Below are positions 27,686 to 35,183 of a stretch of DNA of 64,000 bases, piece after piece (the first letter of the stretch is position 1; each line of letters starts with the position of its first letter). The notes below the pieces were generated by a model, which saw only the letters and a list, made by a program, of their open reading frames with translations, was not told where the DNA came from and did no database searches. The stretch spans positions 62,001 through 126,000 of the forward strand of contig JAQTZZ010000008.1 of assembly GCA_028687545.1 (NCBI GenBank), given 5' to 3'. Source of the DNA: Candidatus Wallbacteria bacterium (lineage in GTDB: Bacteria > Muiribacteriota > JAQTZZ01). A program made the position numbers and the translations under genes.

Positions 27686-27851
27686 TTGGCAAATTTCTGT
27701 GGTGTCCAGCCAGATGTTCTGCCGAAACCTTGATTTGTGGCGGGTCCTGTCCTGGTGCAACTTTTTCTCTCCTTCGGCAGGCTCAGTGCGCTAAAAAGTT
27801 GTACCTGGCCACCCCACAAGGGTTACAGGGTATACTCTGGAAATTTGCCAA
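27686..27851. repeat. Palindromic element C, left bracket of the BMC/radical SAM module
   Basis: A 166-bp element whose ends are perfect 12-bp inverted repeats (TTGGCAAATTTC at 27686-27697, its complement at 27840-27851). Inside, TTGTGG at about 27735 and CCACAA at about 27820 bound a nested palindrome containing AACTTTTT and AAAAAGTT and a CCTTCGGCAGG mini-hairpin. An inverted copy (element D) lies at 30336-30498, with over 85 percent identity across the 88-base core by eye. A perfect 11-bp direct repeat, TTGAGTAAGTT, flanks it at 27671-27681 and 27859-27869, with a few unmatched bases in between on each side. No ORF is encoded. It ends 18 bases before the acylphosphatase ATG. Confidence 0.8.
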
Positions 27852-27869
27852 AGTCGAGTTGAGTAAGTT

Positions 27870-28145
27870 ATGCCGATTATAACCAGAAAAATCATTGTCA
27901 GCGGCAGTGTGCAGGGCGTAGGATACAGAGCCTTTGTCAGAAGAAAAGCCCTTGGTTCCGGGATCAAGGGATATGTGACAAACTGCGAGGATGGAACAGT
28001 CGAAGTGATTTATCAGGGCGAGCTGGGCTTGTTCCAGGAGTTCATTTCACTGCTCCTGACAGGCCCTTCCATGAGCAGCGTCGAAGATCTCAATGTCGCT
28101 GAAATTGAAGGTCCTGAAATTTACTGGGATTTTACGGTGAAATAA
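27870..28145 (+). CDS. acyP: Acylphosphatase
   Basis: A 91-residue protein with the acylphosphatase signature: VSGSVQGVGYRAFVRRKALGSGIKGYVTNCEDGTVEV. The conserved Arg of VQGVGYR and the Asn of GYVTN, the two catalytic residues, are both present. Acylphosphatases hydrolyse carboxyl-phosphate bonds; the physiological substrate is rarely known. The normal length is about 90 residues. Its stop overlaps the next ATG by one base (TAATG), making it the first gene of a four-gene operon. No strong ribosome-binding site is visible. Confidence 0.94.
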   Translation: MPIITRKIIVSGSVQGVGYRAFVRRKALGSGIKGYVTNCEDGTVEVIYQGELGLFQEFISLLLTGPSMSSVEDLNVAEIEGPEIYWDFTVK

Positions 28146-28633
28146 TGGATGTTTCTCTCGGATTGCTTGAAAGTACCTGCCTCACCGGAGCTGTGGAGGT
28201 TCTGGATTTCATCCTGAAAAAAGTTTCGGTGACTGCGGGATTCAGAGAATACCCTGGCAATGGACTGGTGACTGTGGCCTTTACGGGAACCACCGCTGAT
28301 GTCAGGGAAGCAGTGGACAGCGGAAGCGAACACTTGAAGCGGTTCGGCTGTTATCACTCCTCCACTCAGATTCTGAACCCTGCGCCCGGGCTTCTTGCTG
28401 CTTTCGGGTTGAAAGAGAAAGTGCCCATGCAGCCTCCCAATAGAATCAATTCAAAGCCACGCGCTGAAAAGCAGCCTGAGAGTAAAATTTCAGAACAGAC
28501 AAAAAAAACGGAAATCCCTCAATCGATTCAAGAATCCCTTCCTCTTCCAGAGCCAAAAATACCTGTCAAACCGCATTGCAATTTCATCTGCTCGCTCTGC
28601 AATGACCTGACCTGCACGGAACGCTGGCAATGA
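28145..28633 (+). CDS. BMC-domain protein with C-terminal four-cysteine tail
   Basis: A 162-residue protein. Residues 1-85 match the bacterial-microcompartment shell fold: SLGLLESTCLTGAVEVLDFILKK, then VTAGFREYPGNGLVTVAFTGTTADVREAVDSGSEH and a VHVIPRPH-like strand (STQILNPAPG). Charged linker residues 95-140 are rich in Lys, Pro and Glu. The tail ends with Cys145, Cys149, Cys152 and Cys157 (CX3CX2CX4C), a spacing that could hold an iron-sulfur cluster or zinc. Ordinary BMC-H shell proteins form icosahedral organelle facets. Here no other shell or enzyme gene of a compartment is seen. It overlaps the radical SAM gene by four bases (ATGA), so the products are made together. Confidence 0.82.
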   Translation: MDVSLGLLESTCLTGAVEVLDFILKKVSVTAGFREYPGNGLVTVAFTGTTADVREAVDSGSEHLKRFGCYHSSTQILNPAPGLLAAFGLKEKVPMQPPNRINSKPRAEKQPESKISEQTKKTEIPQSIQESLPLPEPKIPVKPHCNFICSLCNDLTCTERWQ

Positions 28634-29388
28634 TCGTCTGCATTCCCCGTAAAACCTTCGTGGTCTCAGTGACTGGCGGGAACTGCGAATTATCCTGCGA
28701 TTTCTGTGCCAGGCATTATCTGCAGGCAATGAAAAAAATCAGCGATATCCCGTCAGATAATCTGAAATACACATCACTGCTCATCTCTGGAGGCTTTCTC
28801 AGAAACGGAACCCTGCCTCTTCCTGAAACTGATCTTTTCAATACGCTGTCGTCCAGATTCAGGATCAATCTTCATCTCGGGTTTTTCGACCGGAATCTGG
28901 AACGGATGATAAGGCTGAAAAATCAGGTTTCTGTAGTCTCATTCAATTTTCTGCCTGTCAGGTCGGCCATTGCACATATTTCCAGGGAATTCAAGGAGAA
29001 AGATTACCTTGACTCCTATCAAAAATACCAGGAAATCGGTTTCAGGGTCGTTCCCCACATCCTTCTCGGATTATGCCCTGGGGATGACGAGCTTTCCCTG
29101 ATCCGGAAACTGAAGCCGTTCGCTCCGGATAAAACAGTGCTGCTGGTAAAAATTCCCCTGGAGAAAAGTGCAGAAAGAATCGACTTTCAAAGGATCCGGA
29201 AATTCATCCTCACTCTCAAAGAAACCATCCCGCAGTCTGAAATCATCATCGGATGCATGAGGCCTGGCGGAGAATGGCGGAAAAGAAACGACCCTCGACT
29301 GGTTGAGCTCCCGGTTTCGACGATTGTCAATCCTGCTCCCGGGCTTTTCCCGGATCACGGGGTTTCAGAGGAGTGCTGCGTCTTATGA
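28630..29388 (+). CDS. Radical SAM protein, LipS2-like
   Basis: A 252-residue radical SAM protein with the cluster-binding CX3CX2C at Cys19, Cys23 and Cys26, followed by ARHYLQAM. The region TSLLISGGFLRNGTLPLPE, then VVPHILLGLCPG and IIIGCMRPGGEWRK, matches a family usually called biotin-synthase-like. Its relatives include LipS2, which with LipS1 inserts sulfur atoms into octanoyl groups to make lipoate in some archaea and bacteria. The next gene looks like LipS1, which supports that reading. No lipoate ligase, octanoyltransferase or glycine-cleavage gene is nearby, so the substrate is an inference. The start overlaps the BMC gene by four bases. Confidence 0.78.
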   Translation: MIVCIPRKTFVVSVTGGNCELSCDFCARHYLQAMKKISDIPSDNLKYTSLLISGGFLRNGTLPLPETDLFNTLSSRFRINLHLGFFDRNLERMIRLKNQVSVVSFNFLPVRSAIAHISREFKEKDYLDSYQKYQEIGFRVVPHILLGLCPGDDELSLIRKLKPFAPDKTVLLVKIPLEKSAERIDFQRIRKFILTLKETIPQSEIIIGCMRPGGEWRKRNDPRLVELPVSTIVNPAPGLFPDHGVSEECCVL

Positions 29389-30329
29389 GAGCTTCCCTGG
29401 CAGCTGGAAAAATCATCTTATCTTTCCCCGGCAGGCTGGAGTCCATCCCGCCTTGCACAACAGCTTATTTTATCGTCGGTGGCAGCTGCACTGGAAAATG
29501 TCTTTTCTGCAGCCAGTCCAGGCTGAGCGGCAAGCAGCCAGGTCACAGCAGGCTCTCACGGGTAAGCTGGCCTGAAATCGAGCTCCCGGTTCAGGAGATA
29601 ATCCGGAGAGTCAACCAGATCAGCGAATTCAGAAGGTCCTGTTTCCAGTGCACCAGAAAACTCAGCCTGCAGGACTTGCGGGAAATGACGGAATTCTGCA
29701 GAATTGCAATTAAACCTGTTTCCATCTCAGCTTCACCGGATTGCGACCCGGAAGCGTTGCTCGCTCTGCCTGCTGTCGACCATCTCAATCTCTCCCTTGA
29801 CTGTGCAACTGAACGGCATTTCAGCGAAATGAAAGGAGGCTCCTGGGATGAATTCTGGCAGCTGCTGGAGCGCCTGGCCAGGACTTATCCTGGTAAAATC
29901 AGGACACATCTGATCGCCGGACTGGGTGAAACTGATCAGGAATTTCTGGACACCATGCTCAGGCTGAAAAACATAGGCATCGGCTGGGGTTTGTTTTCTT
30001 TTTTTCCGCTTGCAGGTACGCCTCTTGCACAGCGAGGGAGAATCCCTCGAAAACGCTACCGTTTTCTGCAGATGGCCAGTTATTGTCTGCAGAACAACCT
30101 GCTCAATTCAGGTGATTTCAGTTTGAAGGATGACTTTATCTGTGGTTTTAAAATCGAAAATCAGGCAATCCGGGAAATCGCAGGTTCAGGAAAACCCTTT
30201 CTGACCAGCGGCTGTTCAGGATGCAACAGGCCGTTTTACAATGAAAGTGCCCGTGAAGAGCCTTATAATTTCCATCGCCCTCTGACTGAGGGCGAAATCG
30301 CCAGGATAATCAGTGAATTATTTGATTAA
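29385..30329 (+). CDS. Radical SAM protein, LipS1-like
   Basis: A 314-residue radical SAM protein with CX3CX2C at Cys35, Cys39 and Cys42 (GGSCTGKCLFCSQSR). The C-terminus has TSGCSGCNRPFYNESAREEPYNFHRPL, the strongly conserved end of the LipS1-type lipoyl synthase family, including a second cysteine pair that may bind an auxiliary cluster. Start 29385 is chosen over 29373 because its ATG overlaps the upstream stop (ATGA). Together with the preceding gene it should form a two-component sulfur-insertion enzyme. Another biotin-synthase-like activity remains possible. The stop lies only six bases before element D. Confidence 0.8.
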   Translation: MRASLAAGKIILSFPGRLESIPPCTTAYFIVGGSCTGKCLFCSQSRLSGKQPGHSRLSRVSWPEIELPVQEIIRRVNQISEFRRSCFQCTRKLSLQDLREMTEFCRIAIKPVSISASPDCDPEALLALPAVDHLNLSLDCATERHFSEMKGGSWDEFWQLLERLARTYPGKIRTHLIAGLGETDQEFLDTMLRLKNIGIGWGLFSFFPLAGTPLAQRGRIPRKRYRFLQMASYCLQNNLLNSGDFSLKDDFICGFKIENQAIREIAGSGKPFLTSGCSGCNRPFYNESAREEPYNFHRPLTEGEIARIISELFD

Positions 30330-30335
30330 AGGAAA

Positions 30336-30498
30336 TTGGCAAATTTTCCCTTAAATCAACTAAATCAATGTGGGGTGGCCAGGAATAACTTTTTAGCGCA
30401 CTAAGCCTGCCGAAGGAGATAAAAAGTTGTTCCAGGACAGGACCCGCCACAAATCATGATATTGCACTACATATGGCTGCACACCATAAAAATTTGCC
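30336..30498. repeat. Palindromic element D, inverted copy of element C
   Basis: A 163-bp element. Its reverse complement aligns with element C along the whole length, for example TGATTTGTGGCGGGTCCTG, CTCCTTCGGCAGGC and GCGCTAAAAAGTT. Its ends pair as GGCAAATTTT with AAAATTTGCC. The GCCACCCCACA side faces the radical SAM genes, as in element C, so the two copies point inward towards the gene module. It is immediately followed by element A with no spacer. Confidence 0.8.
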
Positions 30499-30770
30499 TA
30501 GAACCCATTTCATAAGTCTGCGTCACCGCGTTGCCTTGCACATGCAAGCATTTCGAGGCCATCCGGTCGAAGGTGATGCGGCGCATCATCAAGACCGGAT
30601 AACGAAGAAATGCGCAGCTTGTGCTGGCAACCCTCCGGGTTCGGGCTGCAAAATTCAAAAGCGTCGTTGCGGTTCGTCGGAAATGCACCACATTGCCTTC
30701 CTCACCGCGCCTAGCTTTTGAACTTCGGAGCTTCGAACGCGGCTGACGCAGACTTATGAAATGGGTTCTA
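30499..30770. repeat. Hairpin element A with perfect 27-bp terminal inverted repeats
   Basis: A 272-bp element bounded by TAGAACCCATTTCATAAG and onwards (30499-30525) and its exact complement (30744-30770). The repeat extends another eight or so bases with one bulge. It starts and ends with TA, as expected of a TA-duplicating IS630/Tc1-type insertion. Inside are nested hairpins (ATCCGGTC with GACCGGAT; GCATTTC with GAAATGC) and a TTCAAAAGC/GCTTTTGAA stem that encloses a 48-nt core (30665-30712) shared with element B. Small ORFs run through it on both strands but look incidental. It fills the 448-base gap between the LipS1-like gene and 30778 together with element D. Confidence 0.82.
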
Positions 30771-30777
30771 AACAGAG

Positions 30778-31785
30778 TTACTTCCCATCTACACCGAATC
30801 CGCTATAGTGTTTCTCCCCAGTATTCTCCATATTGAACTTTACCTTGGCGTCCACAGGCATCATTTTCAGAGCCTGTTCGAAGAATTCCCGGGCTTTCCT
30901 GAAATCACCCAGCTTGGAATAAATAATGCCGACTTTGTTCAGAATGTCGGGATCCACTTTTTCCTTCATCGCTGCCTCAAAATAACGCAGTGATTCCTTG
31001 TATTTCTGATCATAGAAATAGATGTTGCCCAGATTGTTGAAAACATCATAGATCGGATATTCGCCGATAAATTCAAACTCACCCGCTGTTTTCGTGAAAT
31101 ACGGCAGATCCCTGTCATAGTTCAACTCACTGGCATCGTAGAGAATCACGAAAGCCTTGTTCTGGGCGAAAGTGACCAGGTTTATCTGCTTGAAAAGCAA
31201 TTCGTTCCCGAACACCATTTTCTTTGTATATGTGGTCATCTGCTTGAAAAAAAGCACTTCGCTGGAGTTCTGGTACATTTCCTTGGTGATGCGGGCAGTG
31301 TCGTCAGGCAGAAGCCCTTTCAGGATCTTTTCAGAAGTCTGCACCATCTGTTTTTCATTTTTCGGGTACTGCCTCAGGTCAGGATACTCCTCGGGCAGCA
31401 TTTCGATCACATACATTTTGATCAAAGTGGCGTCTTCCCTGATATCTTTTTCCTTGGAAAGCGTGATCAGCAGGTTGTCTTTCAGATCTCCTTCCTTCAG
31501 GTACCAGAAATCCGCTGGCATCGGGAAAGCGATCTTGAACTTGAAATTCCTGTATGATCCTTCAAAAATGCCTGTTGAATGCTCCGAAAAAACCAGGCTT
31601 TCGATCTTGTCTTCCTTGATCTTCACCTGCTCACCTTCAGGGCTGGCCAGATAAACAGTGTTGTCAGAAAGCTCCTTGACCTTGCCGTGCAGAATCACGC
31701 CGTTCTTTAAAAAGAGCGTGTCCGCATAAGCTGCAGTCAGCATGATTAAAAAAGCCGCCAAAACCGCAATTCTAATTTTTCCCAT
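30778..31785 (-). CDS. Secreted TPR protein with N-terminal SH3/Lsm-like segment
   Basis: A 335-residue exported protein. The start at 31785 is chosen because AGGAG lies four bases before that ATG; an in-frame ATG at 31809 lacks a ribosome-binding site. The signal peptide is MGKIRIAVLAAFLIMLTAAYA. Next is DTLFLKNGVILHGKVKELSDNTVYLASPEGEQVKIKEDKIESLVF, a small beta-barrel type segment common in secreted bacterial proteins. A mid-region resembles a PsbP/lipoprotein-like fold, and the C-terminus has two TPR units (YDVFNNLGNIYFYDQKYKESLRYFEAAM). It overlaps the upstream gene by 14 bases. Function unknown. Confidence 0.82.
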   Translation of the reverse strand: MGKIRIAVLAAFLIMLTAAYADTLFLKNGVILHGKVKELSDNTVYLASPEGEQVKIKEDKIESLVFSEHSTGIFEGSYRNFKFKIAFPMPADFWYLKEGDLKDNLLITLSKEKDIREDATLIKMYVIEMLPEEYPDLRQYPKNEKQMVQTSEKILKGLLPDDTARITKEMYQNSSEVLFFKQMTTYTKKMVFGNELLFKQINLVTFAQNKAFVILYDASELNYDRDLPYFTKTAGEFEFIGEYPIYDVFNNLGNIYFYDQKYKESLRYFEAAMKEKVDPDILNKVGIIYSKLGDFRKAREFFEQALKMMPVDAKVKFNMENTGEKHYSGFGVDGK

Positions 31786-33013
31786 ACTTCTCCTGGTATT
31801 GTACCGCAATTTTCAACTCCTTGAGGTATTTTTTCGGATTCCCGGCCTGCCTCGCAGCCGCGGCTTCGGCAATGGCGGTCTTGGCGGCATAGAAATAGAA
31901 GCTTCTCAGATTGCGCTCAGTATAGCTGGAGGTTTTTTCCTCCCTGGAAAGCCACTCGCTGATCTCAAGCTCCTGCCTGCGGTTTTCCGAAAATTCCAGA
32001 TACAAACCCCTGTGCTTCAGCGCACGGTCGAGATACTGGATGGAAAGCCCCAGTTCAGTTGGGTTATAGGATCTCTTTTTATCTTTCAGATAGCGTTGAT
32101 AGTTCCCGTTGAAATCCTGATATTGCGAAGGATAGAGCTGGCGGAAGCATTCGTCGCCCGCCATGGCAGCAGCCATGGCTTCATTCTCGCGATTCGTATA
32201 CACAGGCTCGATATACTCGCTCCTCAGATTTCCGAGACTGGAACTTACCTTGCCCAGCCTGTTCCTGAGATCCCAGAGCTGAGCGGGTGTTACGTACCAG
32301 ATCGAGTCCCGGGCGGAAGCGAGCAGCTTGTTGAATTCCGGAGTGATTATTTCCAGACTGTCGCGGATCGCGCGGTAGTTCGGAGGACGCCTTGCAATGT
32401 CGCGGTTTTCATTATACTGGTTCAGGGTATCACGGATACGCTTCATCAGAGTATCGATTTCATAGAAACGCTGCAGCTTGTCGTGGTATTGTTTAATCAC
32501 CTCTTCGACATTGTAGTACATCTCACGGACCCGTTCCGGCCGTCTGTGACGCTCCACAACTCTGTAATGAAGATCCTTCAACGACTGACCTGTCTTCTCC
32601 AGATTCCGCTCAAATTCCTGGTAATTTTCATACATGAGCTGGCAGGCAACCGGAAAAAACCTGAAAAAATCCAGCTTTTCCATCTCCTCGACCTTGGGCT
32701 TGACTGTCTCGTAGAAAGACAGCATCTCTTCCCAGGGTGGATAGGCCTCCAGCACTTCATGAAAAAGGATGCATTTGAGCTTAACTTCATCAAACAGGCG
32801 GCGGGCTTCTTCTATGTCTCCCAGTTTGGATTTGAGAATCCCTTCCTCCAGTTCTTTCTGGATTTCCACCCTGAATGCGTCGAGCGAATCAGGGACTTTC
32901 ATTTTTCTGATGTTTTCAAAAGGGGCTTCAGCTTCAATCCTCTTCTGATAGGCTTGATCCAAGGCCAAAAGAGGCAGGCACAACATCAAAACAATCATGA
33001 CAGCAGTTTTCAT
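31772..33013 (-). CDS. Exported helical protein, unknown function
   Basis: A 413-residue protein with a signal peptide (MKTAVMIVLMLCLPLLA) and a mature part that is almost wholly charged helix with likely coiled coils (KELEEGILKSKLGDIEEARRLFDEVKLK, ERHRRPERVREMYYNVEEVIKQYHDKLQRFYE). Early segments resemble a TPR. The last 60 residues have many Ala, Arg and Glu. No family was recognised. It sits between fchA (seven bases upstream) and the TPR gene, with which it overlaps. It may act with that protein in the periplasm. Confidence 0.75.
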   Translation of the reverse strand: MKTAVMIVLMLCLPLLALDQAYQKRIEAEAPFENIRKMKVPDSLDAFRVEIQKELEEGILKSKLGDIEEARRLFDEVKLKCILFHEVLEAYPPWEEMLSFYETVKPKVEEMEKLDFFRFFPVACQLMYENYQEFERNLEKTGQSLKDLHYRVVERHRRPERVREMYYNVEEVIKQYHDKLQRFYEIDTLMKRIRDTLNQYNENRDIARRPPNYRAIRDSLEIITPEFNKLLASARDSIWYVTPAQLWDLRNRLGKVSSSLGNLRSEYIEPVYTNRENEAMAAAMAGDECFRQLYPSQYQDFNGNYQRYLKDKKRSYNPTELGLSIQYLDRALKHRGLYLEFSENRRQELEISEWLSREEKTSSYTERNLRSFYFYAAKTAIAEAAAARQAGNPKKYLKELKIAVQYQEKYGKN

Positions 33014-33020
33014 CTGTTCC

Positions 33021-33638
33021 TCACAATTTGATTTCTGAACGCGAATCCCTAAGATTATCCGTCAACACAGGTTTCAAAAGCTTGATTTTATCGGTAAAAT
33101 CCTGCCTGACCTGTTCGTCGACTATACCTGGGAGATTGATCATCACATTCAGTTCGGCTCCGGAAAAAGCAGTGTCCAGCAGGCATCCAGCCACTCCCAC
33201 ATCCGAGACGGCGTGCCTGATACCGAGCCTGGCCAGCACCGGAAGTTCCCGCGACAGGCTGACGGCAAGTTCGAGCGTATGGAGTGGGACCAGGGTGGCT
33301 TCGACGCTGGCGGTATTGATGGCTGATTTTCTGGCTGCCTTTTCCGCGTCATTGCTTGGCTTTTGCTGCATGGCACAAAGCAGAGAGTTGAAAGCGCAGG
33401 CATCCAGATCAGCGAGCCTTAGGAACTCTTCCCTTCCAGGCTGCGCAATTGACGCGATCCTGCGCATTTCACTATGACTTTTCACGTATTTTCCGTTCTT
33501 CAGGGTGAGGTTCGATACCATCAGCATCAGAGCTGCTCCGCAGGCCCCGGCAACTGCTGCTGCCGCCCCTCCGCCAGGTGTAGGGGCGTCTGATGAAAGC
33601 CCTCTCAGGAATTCATCTATCTTCATCTCTTTGAACAA
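33021..33638 (-). CDS. fchA: Formimidoyltetrahydrofolate cyclodeaminase / methenyl-THF cyclohydrolase family (FTCD_C)
   Basis: A 205-residue FTCD_C protein. The N-terminus FLRGLSSDAPTPGGGAAAAVAGACGAALMLMVSNLT is the family hallmark, with the TPGGGAAAA folate-site loop. The fold is all-helical and dimeric. Members either deaminate formimino-THF or act as methenyl-THF cyclohydrolases in one-carbon metabolism; the two cannot be told apart here. The frame opens with TTG at 33638, six bases after a GGAGG, and an ATG four codons further in is also possible. It starts 15 bases after glmU. Confidence 0.9.
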   Translation of the reverse strand: MFKEMKIDEFLRGLSSDAPTPGGGAAAAVAGACGAALMLMVSNLTLKNGKYVKSHSEMRRIASIAQPGREEFLRLADLDACAFNSLLCAMQQKPSNDAEKAARKSAINTASVEATLVPLHTLELAVSLSRELPVLARLGIRHAVSDVGVAGCLLDTAFSGAELNVMINLPGIVDEQVRQDFTDKIKLLKPVLTDNLRDSRSEIKL

Positions 33639-33653
33639 AATTCCTCCACCAGA

Positions 33654-35012
33654 TTAATCTTTAGCTTTTTCCTTTTTTCTCACCCAGTCTTCGATGTTGA
33701 CCTGTTTTTCACGTCCCAGGCCCAGGGCATATGGCGGCACATCCTTTGTGATCACAGAGCCGGCGCCGACATAAGCGTGTGCACCGATCGTCACCGGAGC
33801 TACCAGAGAGGAGTTGCTGCCTATGAATGCATGCTCCCCGATTTTAGTTTCATTCTTTCTGATTCCGTCATAATTACAGGTAATGGTGCCTGCGCCAATG
33901 TTGGTGTCCACTCCGACATCCGCATCGCCGATGTATGAAAGATGGGAGGCCTTCACTCCAGGGGAAAAACGGGTTTTCTTGAGTTCCACGAAATTGCCTA
34001 CCTTGCAAGTGTCTTCCAGCCGGCTTCCCGGACGGATATGGGCGAAAGGACCGACCTGGCAGTCCGATGAGACGACAGAACCATTGACAATGCTGAATTG
34101 TACCTGATTACGGTTTCCGATCCTTGAACTCTGGATCTGCGTATATGGCCCGATCTGATTATACTCACCGATTACAGTGTCTCCGCTGATTACGGTACCC
34201 GGCATGATCACGGTCCCTGTTCCGATCTGCACATCCCAGTCGACGTAAGTAGTGTCAGGATCGAGAACTATCACTCCGGATGCCGACAGTTGAAGATTTT
34301 TCCTGATTTTTAGCTCACGCAAGGCTTCGGCGAGTTCCAGCGGTGTGTTTACCCCGATGAAATCAGCCGAATCCGGCAGGTTGAAAGCACAAGCTTTTTT
34401 CCGTTCCTTCCTGCAAAGGTTCACGATATCTGTCAGATAAAATTCATGCTGCGCATTGTCGGTTCCGATCCGGTCGATGACCTGCAAAAGAAGTTCCAGA
34501 CTGATCAGATAAATCCCGGTATTGATTTCCCTGATTTTCTTCTGCCTGTCAGTAGCGTCCCGGGCCTCGACTATGGAATGAAATCCATTTTTATCACGAA
34601 TGATCCGCCCGTAACTTCCGGCATCAGGAAGTTCTGTCGACAGCACGGACAAGTCGGCCTGCTCACGCCTGTGGCAATCCACGAAAATTTTCAGGGAATC
34701 GGCAGTGATCAGAGGAATGTCACCTGGAAGTATCAGAATCTCTCCCTTTGACAGGCAACCGGACTGAAGCGCACAGAGGACGGCATGTCCGGTACCCAGA
34801 GGCTGTTCCTGCCTTGCCCTGAGCACCTGCGGCGGAAGCTCAAGCTCGAAATTATGGGGACCCAGAACAAATACTGTCTTCTCAGTGCCAAGCCCTGAAA
34901 CGGCCTGATATACATAATCGACAACCCTCTTTCCCAGAAGGTTGAAAGTGAGCTTGCTGAGTGCGCTCTTCATTCTCGTGGATTTTCCTGCTGCCAGAAC
35001 TATTGCTTGCAT
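33654..35012 (-). CDS. glmU: Bifunctional N-acetylglucosamine-1-phosphate uridyltransferase / acetyltransferase
   Basis: A 452-residue GlmU, close to the usual 455. The N-terminal uridyltransferase has LAAGKSTRMKSALSKLTFNLLGKRVVDY. The EQPLGTGHAVLCAL and LPGDIPLITADSL nucleotide and metal-binding segments are intact. The C-terminal half has left-handed beta-helix hexapeptides (IGTGTVIMPGTVISGDTVIGEYNQIGPYTQI) and the conserved NFVELKKTRFSPGVKASHLSYIGDADVG and GAGTITCNYDG acetyltransferase motifs. It makes UDP-GlcNAc for peptidoglycan and lipid A. Confidence 0.97.
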   Translation of the reverse strand: MQAIVLAAGKSTRMKSALSKLTFNLLGKRVVDYVYQAVSGLGTEKTVFVLGPHNFELELPPQVLRARQEQPLGTGHAVLCALQSGCLSKGEILILPGDIPLITADSLKIFVDCHRREQADLSVLSTELPDAGSYGRIIRDKNGFHSIVEARDATDRQKKIREINTGIYLISLELLLQVIDRIGTDNAQHEFYLTDIVNLCRKERKKACAFNLPDSADFIGVNTPLELAEALRELKIRKNLQLSASGVIVLDPDTTYVDWDVQIGTGTVIMPGTVISGDTVIGEYNQIGPYTQIQSSRIGNRNQVQFSIVNGSVVSSDCQVGPFAHIRPGSRLEDTCKVGNFVELKKTRFSPGVKASHLSYIGDADVGVDTNIGAGTITCNYDGIRKNETKIGEHAFIGSNSSLVAPVTIGAHAYVGAGSVITKDVPPYALGLGREKQVNIEDWVRKKEKAKD

Positions 35013-35107
35013 ATGATCCTCGCAGATTTAGTTTGGGGTACTATAGTTATTCTCGGAATAGATGTCAAAAATATAAGAGAATCGATGAAGATGGAGAGGA
35101 TGTAGTT

Positions 35108-35182
35108 TGGCTGGGGTGGTTGGATTTGAACCAACGAATGCAGGAGTCAAAGTCCTGTGCCTTGCCGCTTGGCTACACCCCA
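35108..35182 (-). tRNA. tRNA-Gln (TTG anticodon)
   Basis: The reverse complement folds as a complete cloverleaf. The acceptor stem pairs TGGGGTG with CACCCCA. The anticodon loop CTTTGAC carries TTG, the T-loop region has GGTTCAAATCC, and the discriminator base is G. CCA is encoded (35108-35110). It begins one base after the spoVG stop and may be processed from the same transcript. Confidence 0.95.
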
Positions 35183-35183
35183 A

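Noticed and set aside
30467-30721. Two opposing small ORFs inside element A
   Set aside because: They run through perfect inverted repeats and the shared core, so both strands are open by symmetry. The shared protein-like segment (CGSSxMHHIxFLTAP) only reflects the conserved 48-nt core.
31742-33031. 429-codon frame antisense to the exported helical protein
   Set aside because: The opposite strand has a signal peptide, ribosome-binding site and operon spacing; this frame has none.
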